Below, piece by piece: positions 16,895 through 26,664 of a stretch of 64,000 bases of DNA; positions within the stretch are counted from its first letter, which is position 1, and each line of letters starts with the position of its first letter. The stretch covers positions 1-64,000 of the forward strand of contig JBGUEQ010000022.1 of NCBI GenBank assembly GCA_041821265.1. The letters run 5' to 3'. The notes under the pieces are model-generated. The model saw only the letters and a program-made list of their open reading frames with translations. It searched no databases and was not told the DNA's origin. Origin of the DNA: Lachnotalea sp041821265 (lineage in GTDB: Bacteria > Bacillota > Clostridia > Lachnospirales > Lachnospiraceae). A program made the translations under genes and the position numbers.

Positions 16895-17452
16895 TTATTT
16901 TTTTAGTATTACATCAGATACGGTTGCAATTGGACAGATGGTGCACCATGTTCTGGGTTTATAAACTAAAGCAAGAATCAGTCCAAGAACTGTAGTAGTC
17001 ATCATCATCGAATAAAAGCGATATGACAGATGAGTCAGCCATGGAGCTATGTTCATTATATCAAATAGCTGGGGCATTTCAAAAGGAAGTGGAATTAGTA
17101 TTAAAAACCGCAGATACTCCATTGGTAGTTTTATACCTCTTGCCACACCAAGTGTGGACATTAGAATGAAAATAAGGCTGATACCAAAATAAGCCAGCAT
17201 GATCCACTTCATGTTACCTTTGATAAAGAAACGCGGAGTATTAAGAGCAGAGCATTTTTTCGATTTTCCACAAGTGGTATATAAAGATGCTCTTGGACAA
17301 TAATTCTGACACCATGTTTTTTTTCGGTCTTTTAGCAATAATATAATAGGTAAAGTCATACATACGATAGCTAAAAGAGAAAAATGGATATTTATTAATC
17401 CTAATAGAAAGAAAAAAATTGTAAATAGAAATAGATATTTATGATTACGCAT
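16895..17452 (-). CDS. Membrane-bound 4Fe-4S protein (NapH/polyferredoxin-like)
   Basis: The protein has four to five membrane segments and two cysteine groups on the same side of the membrane: WCQNYCPRASLYTTCG (about 47-62) and WCTICP near residue 171. Such CxxxCP pairs are found in NapH/NosR-type electron-transfer proteins, although the full four-cysteine ferredoxin pattern is not seen. It may pass electrons between the soluble thioredoxin-reductase-like flavoprotein and the membrane. It starts 20 bases after the DUF6132 gene. Confidence 0.7.
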   Translation of the reverse strand: MRNHKYLFLFTIFFFLLGLINIHFSLLAIVCMTLPIILLLKDRKKTWCQNYCPRASLYTTCGKSKKCSALNTPRFFIKGNMKWIMLAYFGISLIFILMSTLGVARGIKLPMEYLRFLILIPLPFEMPQLFDIMNIAPWLTHLSYRFYSMMMTTTVLGLILALVYKPRTWCTICPIATVSDVILKK

Positions 17453-17472
17453 ATGTCACCTCAAATGATTTT

Positions 17473-17637
17473 TTAGAATGAACTGCTTAATAATAAACCA
17501 ATAATAGCTCCATATATAGTGGAACCATTTCGGCTTGAGGTGATAGGACATGTTCCACTCTTACAGCCTACTTTTTTATGGTAGAGATATCCCAATAATC
17601 CGCCGATGACAGCACCAGCAATTAGTTTTAGTATCAT
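17473..17637 (-). CDS. DUF6132-like small membrane protein
   Basis: A 54-residue protein is encoded here. It begins with a hydrophobic helix and a GAVIGGLLGYLYHKKVGCKS stretch, then GTCPITSSRNGSTIYG and a second hydrophobic helix. The paired cysteines in GCKSGTCPITS are the family mark. AGGAGG precedes the ATG at 17637. Its place between a flavoprotein and a membrane Fe-S protein suggests a small accessory subunit in a redox or transport complex, but function is unknown. Confidence 0.75.
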   Translation of the reverse strand: MILKLIAGAVIGGLLGYLYHKKVGCKSGTCPITSSRNGSTIYGAIIGLLLSSSF

Positions 17638-17658
17638 TTTAAAATCCTCCTTTATGTT

Positions 17659-18534
17659 TTATGCACTGATTTTTTTGCTATTGTTTCTTAAGTACTTTAT
17701 TATTTCTGTACCTGCCTTTGCACCTTCATACACCGCTTTTGAAATTTGTAATAATCCACCGGTGCAGTCTCCAGCAGCATAAAGACCAGGTATGTTTGTT
17801 GACATATTTTCATCAACAATGATTTTATTATTTTGCGTTTCAGCACCAAGTTTCTTTGCCAGATCTGTACTCCCAGCAACACCAATTGCTACAAAAAGAC
17901 CAGAAACCTGAATCATCTCTCCATTTTGGAAATGCACTTCTTCGACTACATCATTTCCACCAATCGAATCAATGCTATTGGTATTAACTTTAATATTTTC
18001 GGGAACTTGAAAATCAAGTTCTTTTCCATTGGAAAGAATCGTGACAGAGTTTGAAGTGGGAAGTAATTCCAACGCCTCATGCAACGCATAATTACCATTA
18101 CCTAAAACAGCTACGTCCTTTCCTCTATAGAAGAAAGCATCACATACAGCACAGTAACTAATACCATGACCCTCATATTCTTTTAAACCTTTGATTTTGG
18201 GAGCCATTCGGGAAGTACCTGTGGCAAGGACAACACTATCAGCCTTGTATTCACCACTTTCTGTGATAACAGTTAATTTATCACCATAAGATATTCCTAA
18301 AACCTCATCTGATATAATTTCTGCGCCTAGTCTGCGGGCACCTTCCATTCCTTCTACAATCAGATCCTTTCCGGATATCGGCTGACTGAAACCATAATAA
18401 TTTTCTATTTCAGAGGCTTTACCTAAAGCACCATGATCTTTGCCTATAATCATTGTGTTGATACCTGCTCTTGTTGTATAGAGTGCAGTCGAGATACCTG
18501 CAGGACCATTTCCAATAATAATTACATTTGCCAT
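17659..18534 (-). CDS. Thioredoxin-reductase-like FAD/NAD(P)H oxidoreductase
   Basis: This 291-residue flavoprotein has the FAD-binding GNGPAGIST motif near the N-terminus, the redox-active CAVC pair (in ISYCAVCDAFFY) and a second nucleotide-binding LGNGNYALHEA motif. The C-terminal FAD site is NIPGLYAAGDCTGG. These features fit thioredoxin reductase. The protein leads a reverse operon with DUF6132, a membrane Fe-S protein and two half-permeases, so its partner may be a membrane redox chain rather than ordinary thioredoxin. A LysR gene is divergent across 188 bases. Confidence 0.85.
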   Translation of the reverse strand: MANVIIIGNGPAGISTALYTTRAGINTMIIGKDHGALGKASEIENYYGFSQPISGKDLIVEGMEGARRLGAEIISDEVLGISYGDKLTVITESGEYKADSVVLATGTSRMAPKIKGLKEYEGHGISYCAVCDAFFYRGKDVAVLGNGNYALHEALELLPTSNSVTILSNGKELDFQVPENIKVNTNSIDSIGGNDVVEEVHFQNGEMIQVSGLFVAIGVAGSTDLAKKLGAETQNNKIIVDENMSTNIPGLYAAGDCTGGLLQISKAVYEGAKAGTEIIKYLRNNSKKISA

Positions 18535-18722
18535 AATTAATTTCCACCTTTCTCTTTGACTGTGTAGATTATAGCAATAATACTTCTAATAGTTCTGTGA
18601 CAGTATCACATGGGACGATTATTTTGAAATGAACTTAAACCTGTTTTTCTTGTATAAAACATCTAATAAGAGTAATATAAAAATAATTAATTTTTGGTAT
18701 GCAATTATATGAGAAAAAGGAG

Positions 18723-19646
18723 ATGAACTTACAATTGACTTTACAGCAGCTAAAATATGTGGTGACAGTAGCGGATAAGGGAACGATTAGTGAAGCTGCT
18801 AAGGAATTATTCATATCCCAGCCAAGCCTTACCAATGCAATTAAAGAACTGGAAAATGAAATGCAGATCGCGATATTCAATCGAACGAATAAAGGAATTG
18901 TTGTCTCAAATATCGGTGATGAATTTCTCGCCTATGCAAGACAAGTTCTTGAACAGGCAAACCTACTAGAAGAAAAGTTTCTAAATGTCAAGAAACAAAG
19001 CACAAGGTTTTCTGTCTCAACCCAGCATTATTCCTTTGCTGTGAATGCATTTGTGGATGTGATACGTGAATTTGGCGGAAATCAATATGACTTCACATTG
19101 AGAGAAACCCAGACCTATGAGATTATAGAAGATATAAACAGATTGAAAAGTGAAATAGGAATTCTGTATACTTCTTCAAAGAATGAAGAGGTAATCATGA
19201 AGCTTATTAAGCAGAAAGGTCTGGTATTTGATGAACTCTTTGTAGCAAATCCAAATGTTTTTATTAGTTCAAAACATCCACTTGCCGAAAAAAAAGAAAT
19301 TACCATGAATGAGCTTGAGGAGTATCCGTATCTTTCCTTTGAGCAAGGAGATTATAATGCTTTCTACTTTTCTGAGGAAATTCTTAGTACGCTTGACCGA
19401 AACAAAAACATTAAGGTAAGAGACCGGGCAACACTCTTTAATCTGGTCATAGGCTTGAATGGATATACGGTTAGTACAGGGGTAATCAGTAAGGAGCTGA
19501 ATGGGGAAAATATCATTGCAAAACCACTTAAAGTAGATGAGTATATGCGAGTCGGGATTATAAAGCAAAAAAATATGCCACTTAGCAGGTATGGTCTGGC
19601 ATATATTGAAGCGTTAAAAACGCATGTATTTGAATATACTCAATAA
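18723..19646 (+). CDS. LysR-family transcriptional regulator
   Basis: This is a LysR-type activator or repressor. The N-terminal winged helix contains LTLQQLKYVVTVADKGTISEAA and the recognition helix region SQPSLTNAIKELE. The effector-binding domain fills the rest of about 308 residues. The start is unclear: ATG 18723 follows GGAG with no spacing, and a TTG at 18735 would be spaced 12 bases and give the common start of the family. It is divergent from the flavoprotein operon, the usual target geometry, and precedes the O-acetylhomoserine sulfhydrylase gene, so it may sense a sulfur metabolite. Confidence 0.9.
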   Translation: MNLQLTLQQLKYVVTVADKGTISEAAKELFISQPSLTNAIKELENEMQIAIFNRTNKGIVVSNIGDEFLAYARQVLEQANLLEEKFLNVKKQSTRFSVSTQHYSFAVNAFVDVIREFGGNQYDFTLRETQTYEIIEDINRLKSEIGILYTSSKNEEVIMKLIKQKGLVFDELFVANPNVFISSKHPLAEKKEITMNELEEYPYLSFEQGDYNAFYFSEEILSTLDRNKNIKVRDRATLFNLVIGLNGYTVSTGVISKELNGENIIAKPLKVDEYMRVGIIKQKNMPLSRYGLAYIEALKTHVFEYTQ

Positions 19647-19700
19647 TAAATGGAATATATTATATTTAGTCATACGAATTGATATAGTGCAAATAAAAAA

Positions 19701-19747
19701 ATATATGTTTGATATAGCTTTAAACTATATCAAACATATATTTTTTT
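19701..19747 (+). terminator. Intrinsic terminator after the LysR gene
   Basis: A perfect 16-base stem (19702-19717 with 19725-19740) and seven T follow about 55 bases after the stop codon. Confidence 0.9.
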
Positions 19748-19821
19748 GTATTTTTCAAGGTAATCAAATTGCTCTATACTAGTAAATAGTAGATATAAAA
19801 GAAAGTATGGAGGAAAAGCAG

Positions 19822-21099
19822 ATGGAAAGCAGAATAGAAACAAAATGTATTCATGAAGGATGGAGACCTGGAAAAGGAGAAGCAAGACAATTACCGATTT
19901 TTCAGAGCACAACATTTAAATATAATACGAGTGATGAAATGGGAAAGTTATTTGATTTGGAGGCAGAAGGATATTTCTATACTAGGCTACAAAATCCGAC
20001 GAATGATGCTGTGGCGGCAAAAATTTGTGCAATGGAAGGTGGAACAGCGGCAATGCTTACTTCGTCTGGGCAAGCGGCAAATTTTTATGCTATATTTAAC
20101 ATCTGTGAAGCAGGAGACCATTTTATAGCGTCATCAGCTATTTATGGTGGAACGTACAATTTGTTTGGTGTAACATTGAAAAAAATGGGTATTGAATGCA
20201 CTTTTGTTGATCAAGAATTACCAGAAGAAGAATTGGACAAACATTTTAAGCCAAACACAAAGGCTGTTTTTGGAGAGACAATTACAAACCCTACTGTATC
20301 TATATTTGATTTTGAAAAATTTGCAAGAATAGCACATGCACATGGAGTTCCATTGATTATTGATAATACATTTGCTACACCAATTAACTGCCGGCCATTT
20401 GAATGGGGAGCAGACATTGTAACGCATTCAACCACTAAGTATATGGATGGACATGGAGTGAGCGTTGGTGGTTGTATCGTAGATAGTGGAAAATTTGAAT
20501 GGATGACATATGCTGATAAATTTCCGGGATTAACGACACCTGATGAATCTTATCATGGAATAACATATGCAGAAAAATTTGGGAAAGGCGCATATATAAC
20601 GAAGGCAACCGCTCAACTGATGCGTGACTTTGGATCCATTCAGTCGCCTCAAAATGCATTCTACATTAATTTAGGGCTAGAAACACTTCATCTTAGAATG
20701 AAAAAGCATTGTGAGAATGCTTTAGCTGTTGCAGAATTTCTGGAGAGAAATGATAAAATTGCATGGGTTAATTATCCAGATCTAATAAATAGCAAGCAAT
20801 ATGATTTGGCAAAAAAATATTTACCAAATGGATCCTGTGGAGTATTGGCTTTTGGAATTAAAGGTGGAAGAGATCTATCCATAAAGTTCATGGACAAATT
20901 GAATTTAGCATCGATTGTAACTCATGTTGCTGATAGTAAAACCTGTCTTTTGCATCCTGCCAGTCACACACACCGTCAGCTGTCAGATCAGCAGTTGGAA
21001 GAAGCTGGAATTGCACCTGATTTAATCCGATTTTCAGTAGGTTTGGAAAATGTAGATGATATTATAGAGGATTTGAAGCAGGCACTGGAGCAGATATAA
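19822..21099 (+). CDS. O-acetylhomoserine sulfhydrylase (PLP-dependent)
   Basis: The enzyme joins O-acetylhomoserine with sulfide, or another thiol, to make homocysteine for methionine synthesis. The cofactor lysine lies in HSTTKYMDGHG, and the SSGQAA, IIDNTFATP and ETITNPT segments mark the Cys/Met metabolism PLP family. The 425-residue length is normal. The start is ATG 19822, because GGAGG (19809-19813) is spaced 8 bases from it and overlaps the upstream ATG 19807. No S-box or T-box leader is visible. With metK upstream it gives the island a sulfur amino-acid branch. Confidence 0.93.
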   Translation: MESRIETKCIHEGWRPGKGEARQLPIFQSTTFKYNTSDEMGKLFDLEAEGYFYTRLQNPTNDAVAAKICAMEGGTAAMLTSSGQAANFYAIFNICEAGDHFIASSAIYGGTYNLFGVTLKKMGIECTFVDQELPEEELDKHFKPNTKAVFGETITNPTVSIFDFEKFARIAHAHGVPLIIDNTFATPINCRPFEWGADIVTHSTTKYMDGHGVSVGGCIVDSGKFEWMTYADKFPGLTTPDESYHGITYAEKFGKGAYITKATAQLMRDFGSIQSPQNAFYINLGLETLHLRMKKHCENALAVAEFLERNDKIAWVNYPDLINSKQYDLAKKYLPNGSCGVLAFGIKGGRDLSIKFMDKLNLASIVTHVADSKTCLLHPASHTHRQLSDQQLEEAGIAPDLIRFSVGLENVDDIIEDLKQALEQI

Positions 21100-21170
21100 G
21101 CTAGTAAAATAGTAATGGAAAAAACATCAAGATTAATTCAAGGAATACGAAAACAAATTAATATCAACCT

Positions 21171-21203
21171 AATAAATCAACCTTTCGGTTGATTTATTTT
21201 TTT
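21171..21203 (+). terminator. Intrinsic terminator after the sulfhydrylase gene
   Basis: AATAAATCAACC (21171-21182) pairs perfectly with GGTTGATTTATT (21187-21198) around a TTTC loop, followed by T-rich sequence. Confidence 0.9.
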
Positions 21204-21252
21204 GCCAAATTATATAGAATGACATTAGTTCAAATTACAAAACGAAAGGACA

Positions 21253-22197
21253 ATGAATATGAGTACAATAGTGTCAGTAAATAATCTAGATAAGAGTTAT
21301 GGAGAGAAAAAAGTAGTAAATGAAATATCATTTGAAATTGAAAAAGGAGAAGTGCTTTGTCTCTTGGGACCGAACGGAGCTGGTAAAAGCACTACGATTA
21401 ATATCCTGTGTGGAATTTTAGGATTTGATGCAGGTGAAATGCAATACAACGGAAAGAGTATAAAAAAGTGCTTAAATGATTTTAAAAGACATTTAGGTGT
21501 AGTTCCACAGGATCTTGCCATATATGAGGATTTAAATGCGGAGCAGAATGTACGCTTTTTTGCATCGTTGTATGGGATAAAAGGAAAAGAATTAGAGGCA
21601 AAGGTAACGAAGTCACTGGATTTTGTAGGACTTGGAGACCGAAGAAAAGAGAAAGCCAAAACGTTCTCGGGGGGAATGAAAAGAAGATTGAACATTGCCT
21701 GTGCAATAGCGCATGAACCCGAATTATTGATAATGGATGAGCCAACCGTTGGTATAGATCCGCAGTCACGTAACCATATTCTGAATTCCATAAAGAAACT
21801 GAGCCAGGATGGAATGACAATTCTGTATACAACACATTACATGGAAGAAGTGGAAGAGATTTCTACTCGAATCCTGATTATGGACAGTGGAACAATTATT
21901 GCGGAGGGAACAAAAGAAAGCCTAAAAGAAGATATTTTTGATGAAAGACAGTTCATATTAGAAATTGAGGAGGATAAAAATCTTATTCTCGATGAATTTT
22001 ACAAAATTGAGGGTATTAAAAAGGTAGAAAAGAAAGAACAGCAGCTGACAATTACCACATTAAAGAATATAGAGAACTTAGATAAAATTATTGCTGTGGT
22101 GATTACAAGTAAAACAAAAATTATGAATTTATTTTGTAGAACTGCAAGTCTTGAAAATGTATTTTTACGTTTAACTGGAAAAAGCTTGAGAGATTAG
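21253..22197 (+). CDS. ABC transporter ATP-binding protein (multidrug-type exporter)
   Basis: This 314-residue ATPase energises an ABC-2 exporter. Walker A GPNGAGKST (about residues 38-46), signature FSGGMKRR, Walker B LLIMDEPT and the H-loop in YTTHYMEE are all present. A C-terminal DUF4162-like extension of about 90 residues follows, typical of drug and lantibiotic exporters. Two permease genes follow in the same operon with 10-base spacing and then an overlap. A MalT-like regulator lies next, which may control the set. Confidence 0.92.
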   Translation: MNMSTIVSVNNLDKSYGEKKVVNEISFEIEKGEVLCLLGPNGAGKSTTINILCGILGFDAGEMQYNGKSIKKCLNDFKRHLGVVPQDLAIYEDLNAEQNVRFFASLYGIKGKELEAKVTKSLDFVGLGDRRKEKAKTFSGGMKRRLNIACAIAHEPELLIMDEPTVGIDPQSRNHILNSIKKLSQDGMTILYTTHYMEEVEEISTRILIMDSGTIIAEGTKESLKEDIFDERQFILEIEEDKNLILDEFYKIEGIKKVEKKEQQLTITTLKNIENLDKIIAVVITSKTKIMNLFCRTASLENVFLRLTGKSLRD

Positions 22198-22207
22198 GAG
22201 GACAATT

Positions 22208-22948
22208 ATGCGAAATTTGTATTTGATTAGTAAAGAAGATTTAAAAAATTTGATAAAAAATCCAATGTGGTTGTTTTATGGGACAGCATTTCCAATTTTG
22301 CTCGTAGTCATTCTTGGTTTTTTGGGAAAGGACAGATATGGAAACGAAGTAACTTCTTATGATTACTATGGGATTACACTTATGATATATTCAATCTTTA
22401 TGAGTGGAATGACTTCAGCAAATGCTTTTATGGAAATAACAATTCGAAAACCAAACATGCGTATCATCTATGCACCTGGAAATTCAAGTGTAATTTATTT
22501 ATCTAAAATAGTTTCTTCGTTTATTTTTTGCTTTGCCTGTCATTTGTTTGACATGATTTTTTTATCTATGATTTTCCATATTGAAATTCATGCTGTGACA
22601 CAAATTGTTATTCTATTTGGATTAACAGAATTGTTTTCGGTAGCATTAGGGGTAATGTGTTGCTGTATATTTAAAACAGAGGCAATGGCAAATCAGATTT
22701 TAAGTATGGTTATTAATTTGCTAGCGATTTTAGGAGGACTATTATTTTCACTGGATGGATACGGAAAAACGGTTCGAAGTCTTAGCTATCTTTCACCAGC
22801 AAAATGGCTTGTAAAAACTTCTTTTGCAATGATATATGACAACGACTTTTCATGGTTTTTTCCAACACTACTAGGTCTTAGTCTAGCTACAGTAGTAGTG
22901 TTTTTCATTTGCAAAAAAACATTTAGAAAAGAGGATTGTATATGCTAG
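22208..22948 (+). CDS. ABC-2 type exporter permease
   Basis: This 246-residue integral membrane protein has six hydrophobic segments and the ABC-2 pattern of a large extracellular loop after the first segment. GGAGG precedes the ATG. It overlaps the next permease gene by 7 bases, and both serve the ATPase at 21253 as the two membrane halves of a heterodimeric exporter. The exported substrate is not evident. Confidence 0.88.
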   Translation: MRNLYLISKEDLKNLIKNPMWLFYGTAFPILLVVILGFLGKDRYGNEVTSYDYYGITLMIYSIFMSGMTSANAFMEITIRKPNMRIIYAPGNSSVIYLSKIVSSFIFCFACHLFDMIFLSMIFHIEIHAVTQIVILFGLTELFSVALGVMCCCIFKTEAMANQILSMVINLLAILGGLLFSLDGYGKTVRSLSYLSPAKWLVKTSFAMIYDNDFSWFFPTLLGLSLATVVVFFICKKTFRKEDCIC

Positions 22949-23934
22949 AAATATTAATAAATGATTGGAAAAGACTACTAGAAGAGAAGCAGTACTTATT
23001 CACATCTATGATTCTTACAATTTGCTCCATTGTGGCAGCAATTGCGTTAACAAATACAGCAGAAGCAAAAAGCAATTTAGCATTGGTAACAACTGGTAAT
23101 ACATACTTGGCAGAAAGTGCAAAGCAGCTAGCGGAATATCCTTATTTTAATATTTCGATATTAGTTTCTAAACCGCCGAAATCTGATTTGGTTCAGAATC
23201 GGTACGATGCTATTGTTCTAATGTCAGAAGATGGAACTTATAAAATTGAAACAATAAAAAGTAATGAATTAATAGATATAGTAAATGCATTTTTGGAAGA
23301 TCCTGCTTCGTTTGTTCCAAATATGGATAATGGGAGAAAAATAGGAACAAATATCATTGGATACATGCTAATGTTTTTACTTTTGCAAGGGGTTCTTTAT
23401 GCCAGATTTTTTGCAGAAGATAAGGAAAAGCATATGATTGAGAGAATTATCATGTCTCCAATTGCATTTAGATACTATCTTCTTGGCCATGCACTTTTTA
23501 TATGTTTACTGATTTTCATTCCGTCATTTAGTGTAATTCTGGTGGCAAAATTGATTGGAGTAAAAATAGGGCTTTCGTTATTGGCGTACGTGGGTTTGAT
23601 TGCAACATTGGCTATTCTAGCAACAGGATTTTCGTTAATGCTAAATTCATTCTTTTGCATTGCTGATACGGCAAATATGCTTGGATCATCAATCGTTCTT
23701 CTTTCCTCTGTTTTGGCAGGCAGCTTTTATTCATTTTCGAAAGAGGAAACGGTATTTGATAAATTGCTTCATATTTTGCCACAAAAAGATTTCATGGATT
23801 TTGTAAATGCCTTGGAAAAAGGAACTTTAACAAATGGGTTAATATGGAACTTTGTCTATGTAGGGATTTTGAGTATTACTTTTTTCATAATTGCAATGCT
23901 TAAGACAAGAAAAGATTACATTTATCGTAATTAA
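22942..23934 (+). CDS. ABC-2 type exporter permease (second subunit)
   Basis: The second membrane half of the exporter has 330 residues: one N-terminal membrane segment, a soluble loop of about 120 residues, then five further segments. The start is ATG 22942 after GAGG (22931-22934); it overlaps the end of the previous gene. The large soluble loop is typical of YhgE/YhaP-like ABC-2 permeases. Confidence 0.87.
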   Translation: MLEILINDWKRLLEEKQYLFTSMILTICSIVAAIALTNTAEAKSNLALVTTGNTYLAESAKQLAEYPYFNISILVSKPPKSDLVQNRYDAIVLMSEDGTYKIETIKSNELIDIVNAFLEDPASFVPNMDNGRKIGTNIIGYMLMFLLLQGVLYARFFAEDKEKHMIERIIMSPIAFRYYLLGHALFICLLIFIPSFSVILVAKLIGVKIGLSLLAYVGLIATLAILATGFSLMLNSFFCIADTANMLGSSIVLLSSVLAGSFYSFSKEETVFDKLLHILPQKDFMDFVNALEKGTLTNGLIWNFVYVGILSITFFIIAMLKTRKDYIYRN

Positions 23935-23991
23935 TCCTTCTTGACTGTGACGGTCTATAAAAGTACAATTAAGTAATAGAGGTGATAATTC

Positions 23992-26583
23992 GTGGAACGT
24001 ACTATACCAATTCTTTCTGTGAAGCTTAAGATGCCACAGCCGAGAAAAAACTACATTATCAGGCAGAAGCTGTTTGATCAATTAGAACGATTAAAAGAAT
24101 GTAAAGTGACGATTATAAAGGCCGGTGCAGGAAGTGGGAAAACTACGTTGCTGACCAGTTTTATTAAAGAAACAAAATTGGAAAATGCAAAGTGGATTAC
24201 ACTTGATGAAAATGCAAATCAGGCATTTGTATTTTGGAATTATGTAATCGAGGCAGTTAAGGAATATCTTGAAGATTCCAAAGCAGATTTACAGGCTTTC
24301 TTCGATAGTAATATGCAGAAAGAGAATCTCTGGCAGATTCTCTCTCTTTTCGTGAATAAATTAAGTGTTGAAAAGGATATTGTGTTAGTGTTGGATGATT
24401 TTCAGATAGTTACCGATGCTTTTCTTATTTCAACAATAGATTATTTTATTGAAAATATGCCATTTAATATGCACCTGGTGTTGGTGGCACGCGAGATTCC
24501 ACAAATATATCTTGGGGAAATAGCCATTGAGGACAATCTTATCATTATGGACGAAGATACGATTCGGTTAACAAAAGAGGAGAGCAGAGACTTTCTTATC
24601 AATACCTTAAAGCTAAAAAAAGAGGAAGAACAGATCACTGCCATGATAGAAGCTTCAGAAGGTTGGATAGGCGGGCTACAGTTACTAGCCATGGCAGCAA
24701 AATCCCAAAATACCCAGGTGATTGGAAATTTCAACGTGTCCAATCGTGTTTTGAATGATTATATTACAAAGGAAATATTTAATTACCTGTCTGAAGAAGA
24801 GCAGGAGTTTCTTATAGAAACATCCATTTTACGATATTTCAATAAAAACATTTGTCAAAAATATAAATTAGAGATTATGTTTGATTCCATGATGGAATCC
24901 ATATTACAGAAAAATTTGTTTGTAATTAACATTGACGACGCAGAGGGTATTATTTATCGATATCACGCAATTATGGTGGAATACCTGAATTCATTATTTG
25001 AAAAACAGGAAGATAAAAAGAAAAATCAGTTTCATAATCTGGCTGCCAGCATCTATCAGGAGGAAGGAGATTATGAGGAAAGTTTATATCATCTTTTTGC
25101 TGTTGAGGAATATGAAAAGATTATGAATTTGATACTGAAAATGCCTCAGACTGCGCTCACGTTTTCTTATTTAATGAAAGTTCCAATGGAACAGATTTCA
25201 AAAAATACGGATTTTGCTTATCAGTACTTTTTTTATTACTATGCCAGCGTGGATGAAGAGGCCTGTAAAAAAATTTATCATTTTATTAAGGAAAATTTAA
25301 AAGAAGATAAGACATTTGAAGCATTTAGACGTTCCAATATGTTTTTGAATACGGATTGGGATTTTCAAAATACAAATATTTTATCTCTAAAGCAGATAAA
25401 AGAATTACCATTGAATTCAAATACGATTGCCTTCTTATTGATAAAGGAAGCATATTTCCTTTATGCAAATGCAAAACTACAGGAGGCGGTTGCATATTTG
25501 AATTGTGCAGGAGAGGTATATAAAAAGACAGGGAATATTTATATAGGTTTTTTTGTTTTTGCAGAAAAGGCGCAAATTTATGAAGATATGGGAGAATTAT
25601 CACTATGCCTTAGCCTATATAAAGAAATGGAGCAAATGATTTCGCAGGTAAAGTCACTTGCCTGTTCCTATTATATTGGCATTGCAGGGGTATACATAAG
25701 ACAGTTAAAACTCAATAAAGCATTCGAGATGCTTGAGAATACAAAGAAGTTTATGACGCCTGCTTCTGATAATATAGAAAGGGCATATAAATATACATTA
25801 GCTGAATACTATTATCTAATTGGTGAGGATGCAAAAACAGAAGCAATTTTAGTGGACGCCATGGGACAGGAAGCATTTCTTAATATTTATTTCTCAGCAA
25901 GATTACTAAGATATCCGATATATAGAGGACAGCATAATGATTTATTAAATCAGTTTGTAAACGAGTATGAAGCAATGAAGAATCCGGTAGAAAATATGGA
26001 TTGTAAATTGCTGTATGCCAGTATTCAATATGAAATGGGTAATAAAGAGAAAGCATTGTTTCAGGTTGAAGAATTGATTGCAAAAGCAAGAAAAAGCCAA
26101 AATAAGTTAAAAATTGTAGAGGGTGATTTGTTGAAATCACGTATTTTGATAGAAAACCAGGGTGATAAGAGGGATATACAAAATCTTTTTATTGAATCTG
26201 TTTCTTATGCGATAGAAGATGGAATTGCACATCCATTCTGGTTTGAGAAAAAAACGACCAACAGAATCGTGAATGAGTTAAGAATGGAATTAGAAAAAGA
26301 ACTTTCAAAAGAAGAAATGGAGTTTGTATCTTCTATACTAACAGCAGATCCTAAACATGGTATACAAGAAAAAACAGAATATAAAAAAGAACGTTATCAG
26401 GATGAGTTGACAGAACGTGAAAAAGAAGTACTTTTGGAGTTGTCAAAAGGAAGTACAAATATGCAGATTGCAGAAAATCTATGTGTTTCTTTAGCAACTA
26501 TAAAATCCCACATTAACAATATTTATGGGAAATTAGGCGTAAACAATAGAGTTGCGGCATTGAATAAAGCAAAAATAACCTAA
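23992..26583 (+). CDS. MalT-like LuxR-family transcriptional regulator
   Basis: This large STAND-type activator has 863 residues. The P-loop is GAGSGKTT (45-52) with a Walker B region LVLDDFQIV near residue 128. A long TPR-like helical region (about 400-760) follows, and a C-terminal LuxR helix-turn-helix covers about 800-863 (LTEREKEVLLELSKG and SLATIKSHINNIYGKLGV). Such proteins switch on with ATP and an inducer. It follows the ABC exporter by 57 bases in the same direction and is its likely regulator, possibly sensing the exported compound. The start is GTG at 23992. Confidence 0.92.
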   Translation: MERTIPILSVKLKMPQPRKNYIIRQKLFDQLERLKECKVTIIKAGAGSGKTTLLTSFIKETKLENAKWITLDENANQAFVFWNYVIEAVKEYLEDSKADLQAFFDSNMQKENLWQILSLFVNKLSVEKDIVLVLDDFQIVTDAFLISTIDYFIENMPFNMHLVLVAREIPQIYLGEIAIEDNLIIMDEDTIRLTKEESRDFLINTLKLKKEEEQITAMIEASEGWIGGLQLLAMAAKSQNTQVIGNFNVSNRVLNDYITKEIFNYLSEEEQEFLIETSILRYFNKNICQKYKLEIMFDSMMESILQKNLFVINIDDAEGIIYRYHAIMVEYLNSLFEKQEDKKKNQFHNLAASIYQEEGDYEESLYHLFAVEEYEKIMNLILKMPQTALTFSYLMKVPMEQISKNTDFAYQYFFYYYASVDEEACKKIYHFIKENLKEDKTFEAFRRSNMFLNTDWDFQNTNILSLKQIKELPLNSNTIAFLLIKEAYFLYANAKLQEAVAYLNCAGEVYKKTGNIYIGFFVFAEKAQIYEDMGELSLCLSLYKEMEQMISQVKSLACSYYIGIAGVYIRQLKLNKAFEMLENTKKFMTPASDNIERAYKYTLAEYYYLIGEDAKTEAILVDAMGQEAFLNIYFSARLLRYPIYRGQHNDLLNQFVNEYEAMKNPVENMDCKLLYASIQYEMGNKEKALFQVEELIAKARKSQNKLKIVEGDLLKSRILIENQGDKRDIQNLFIESVSYAIEDGIAHPFWFEKKTTNRIVNELRMELEKELSKEEMEFVSSILTADPKHGIQEKTEYKKERYQDELTEREKEVLLELSKGSTNMQIAENLCVSLATIKSHINNIYGKLGVNNRVAALNKAKIT

Positions 26584-26597
26584 TAAAATAATTTGAA

Positions 26598-26642
26598 GCA
26601 TGAAAGATATGCACTTCGTTCTGAAGTGCATATCTTTCATGC
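26598..26642. terminator. 20-bp perfect hairpin, bidirectional terminator
   Basis: Positions 26598-26617 pair exactly with 26623-26642 around a 5-base loop. It lies between the convergent MalT-like and rubrerythrin genes. No long T-run follows, so termination strength is uncertain. Confidence 0.7.
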
Positions 26643-26664
26643 TGGTGCTATTCTATATTTGAAT

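Noticed and set aside
17440..17460. GCATATG near 17450 as another copy of the shared element
   Set aside because: It is the ATG start and ribosome-site region of the membrane Fe-S gene and lacks the TGRG part.
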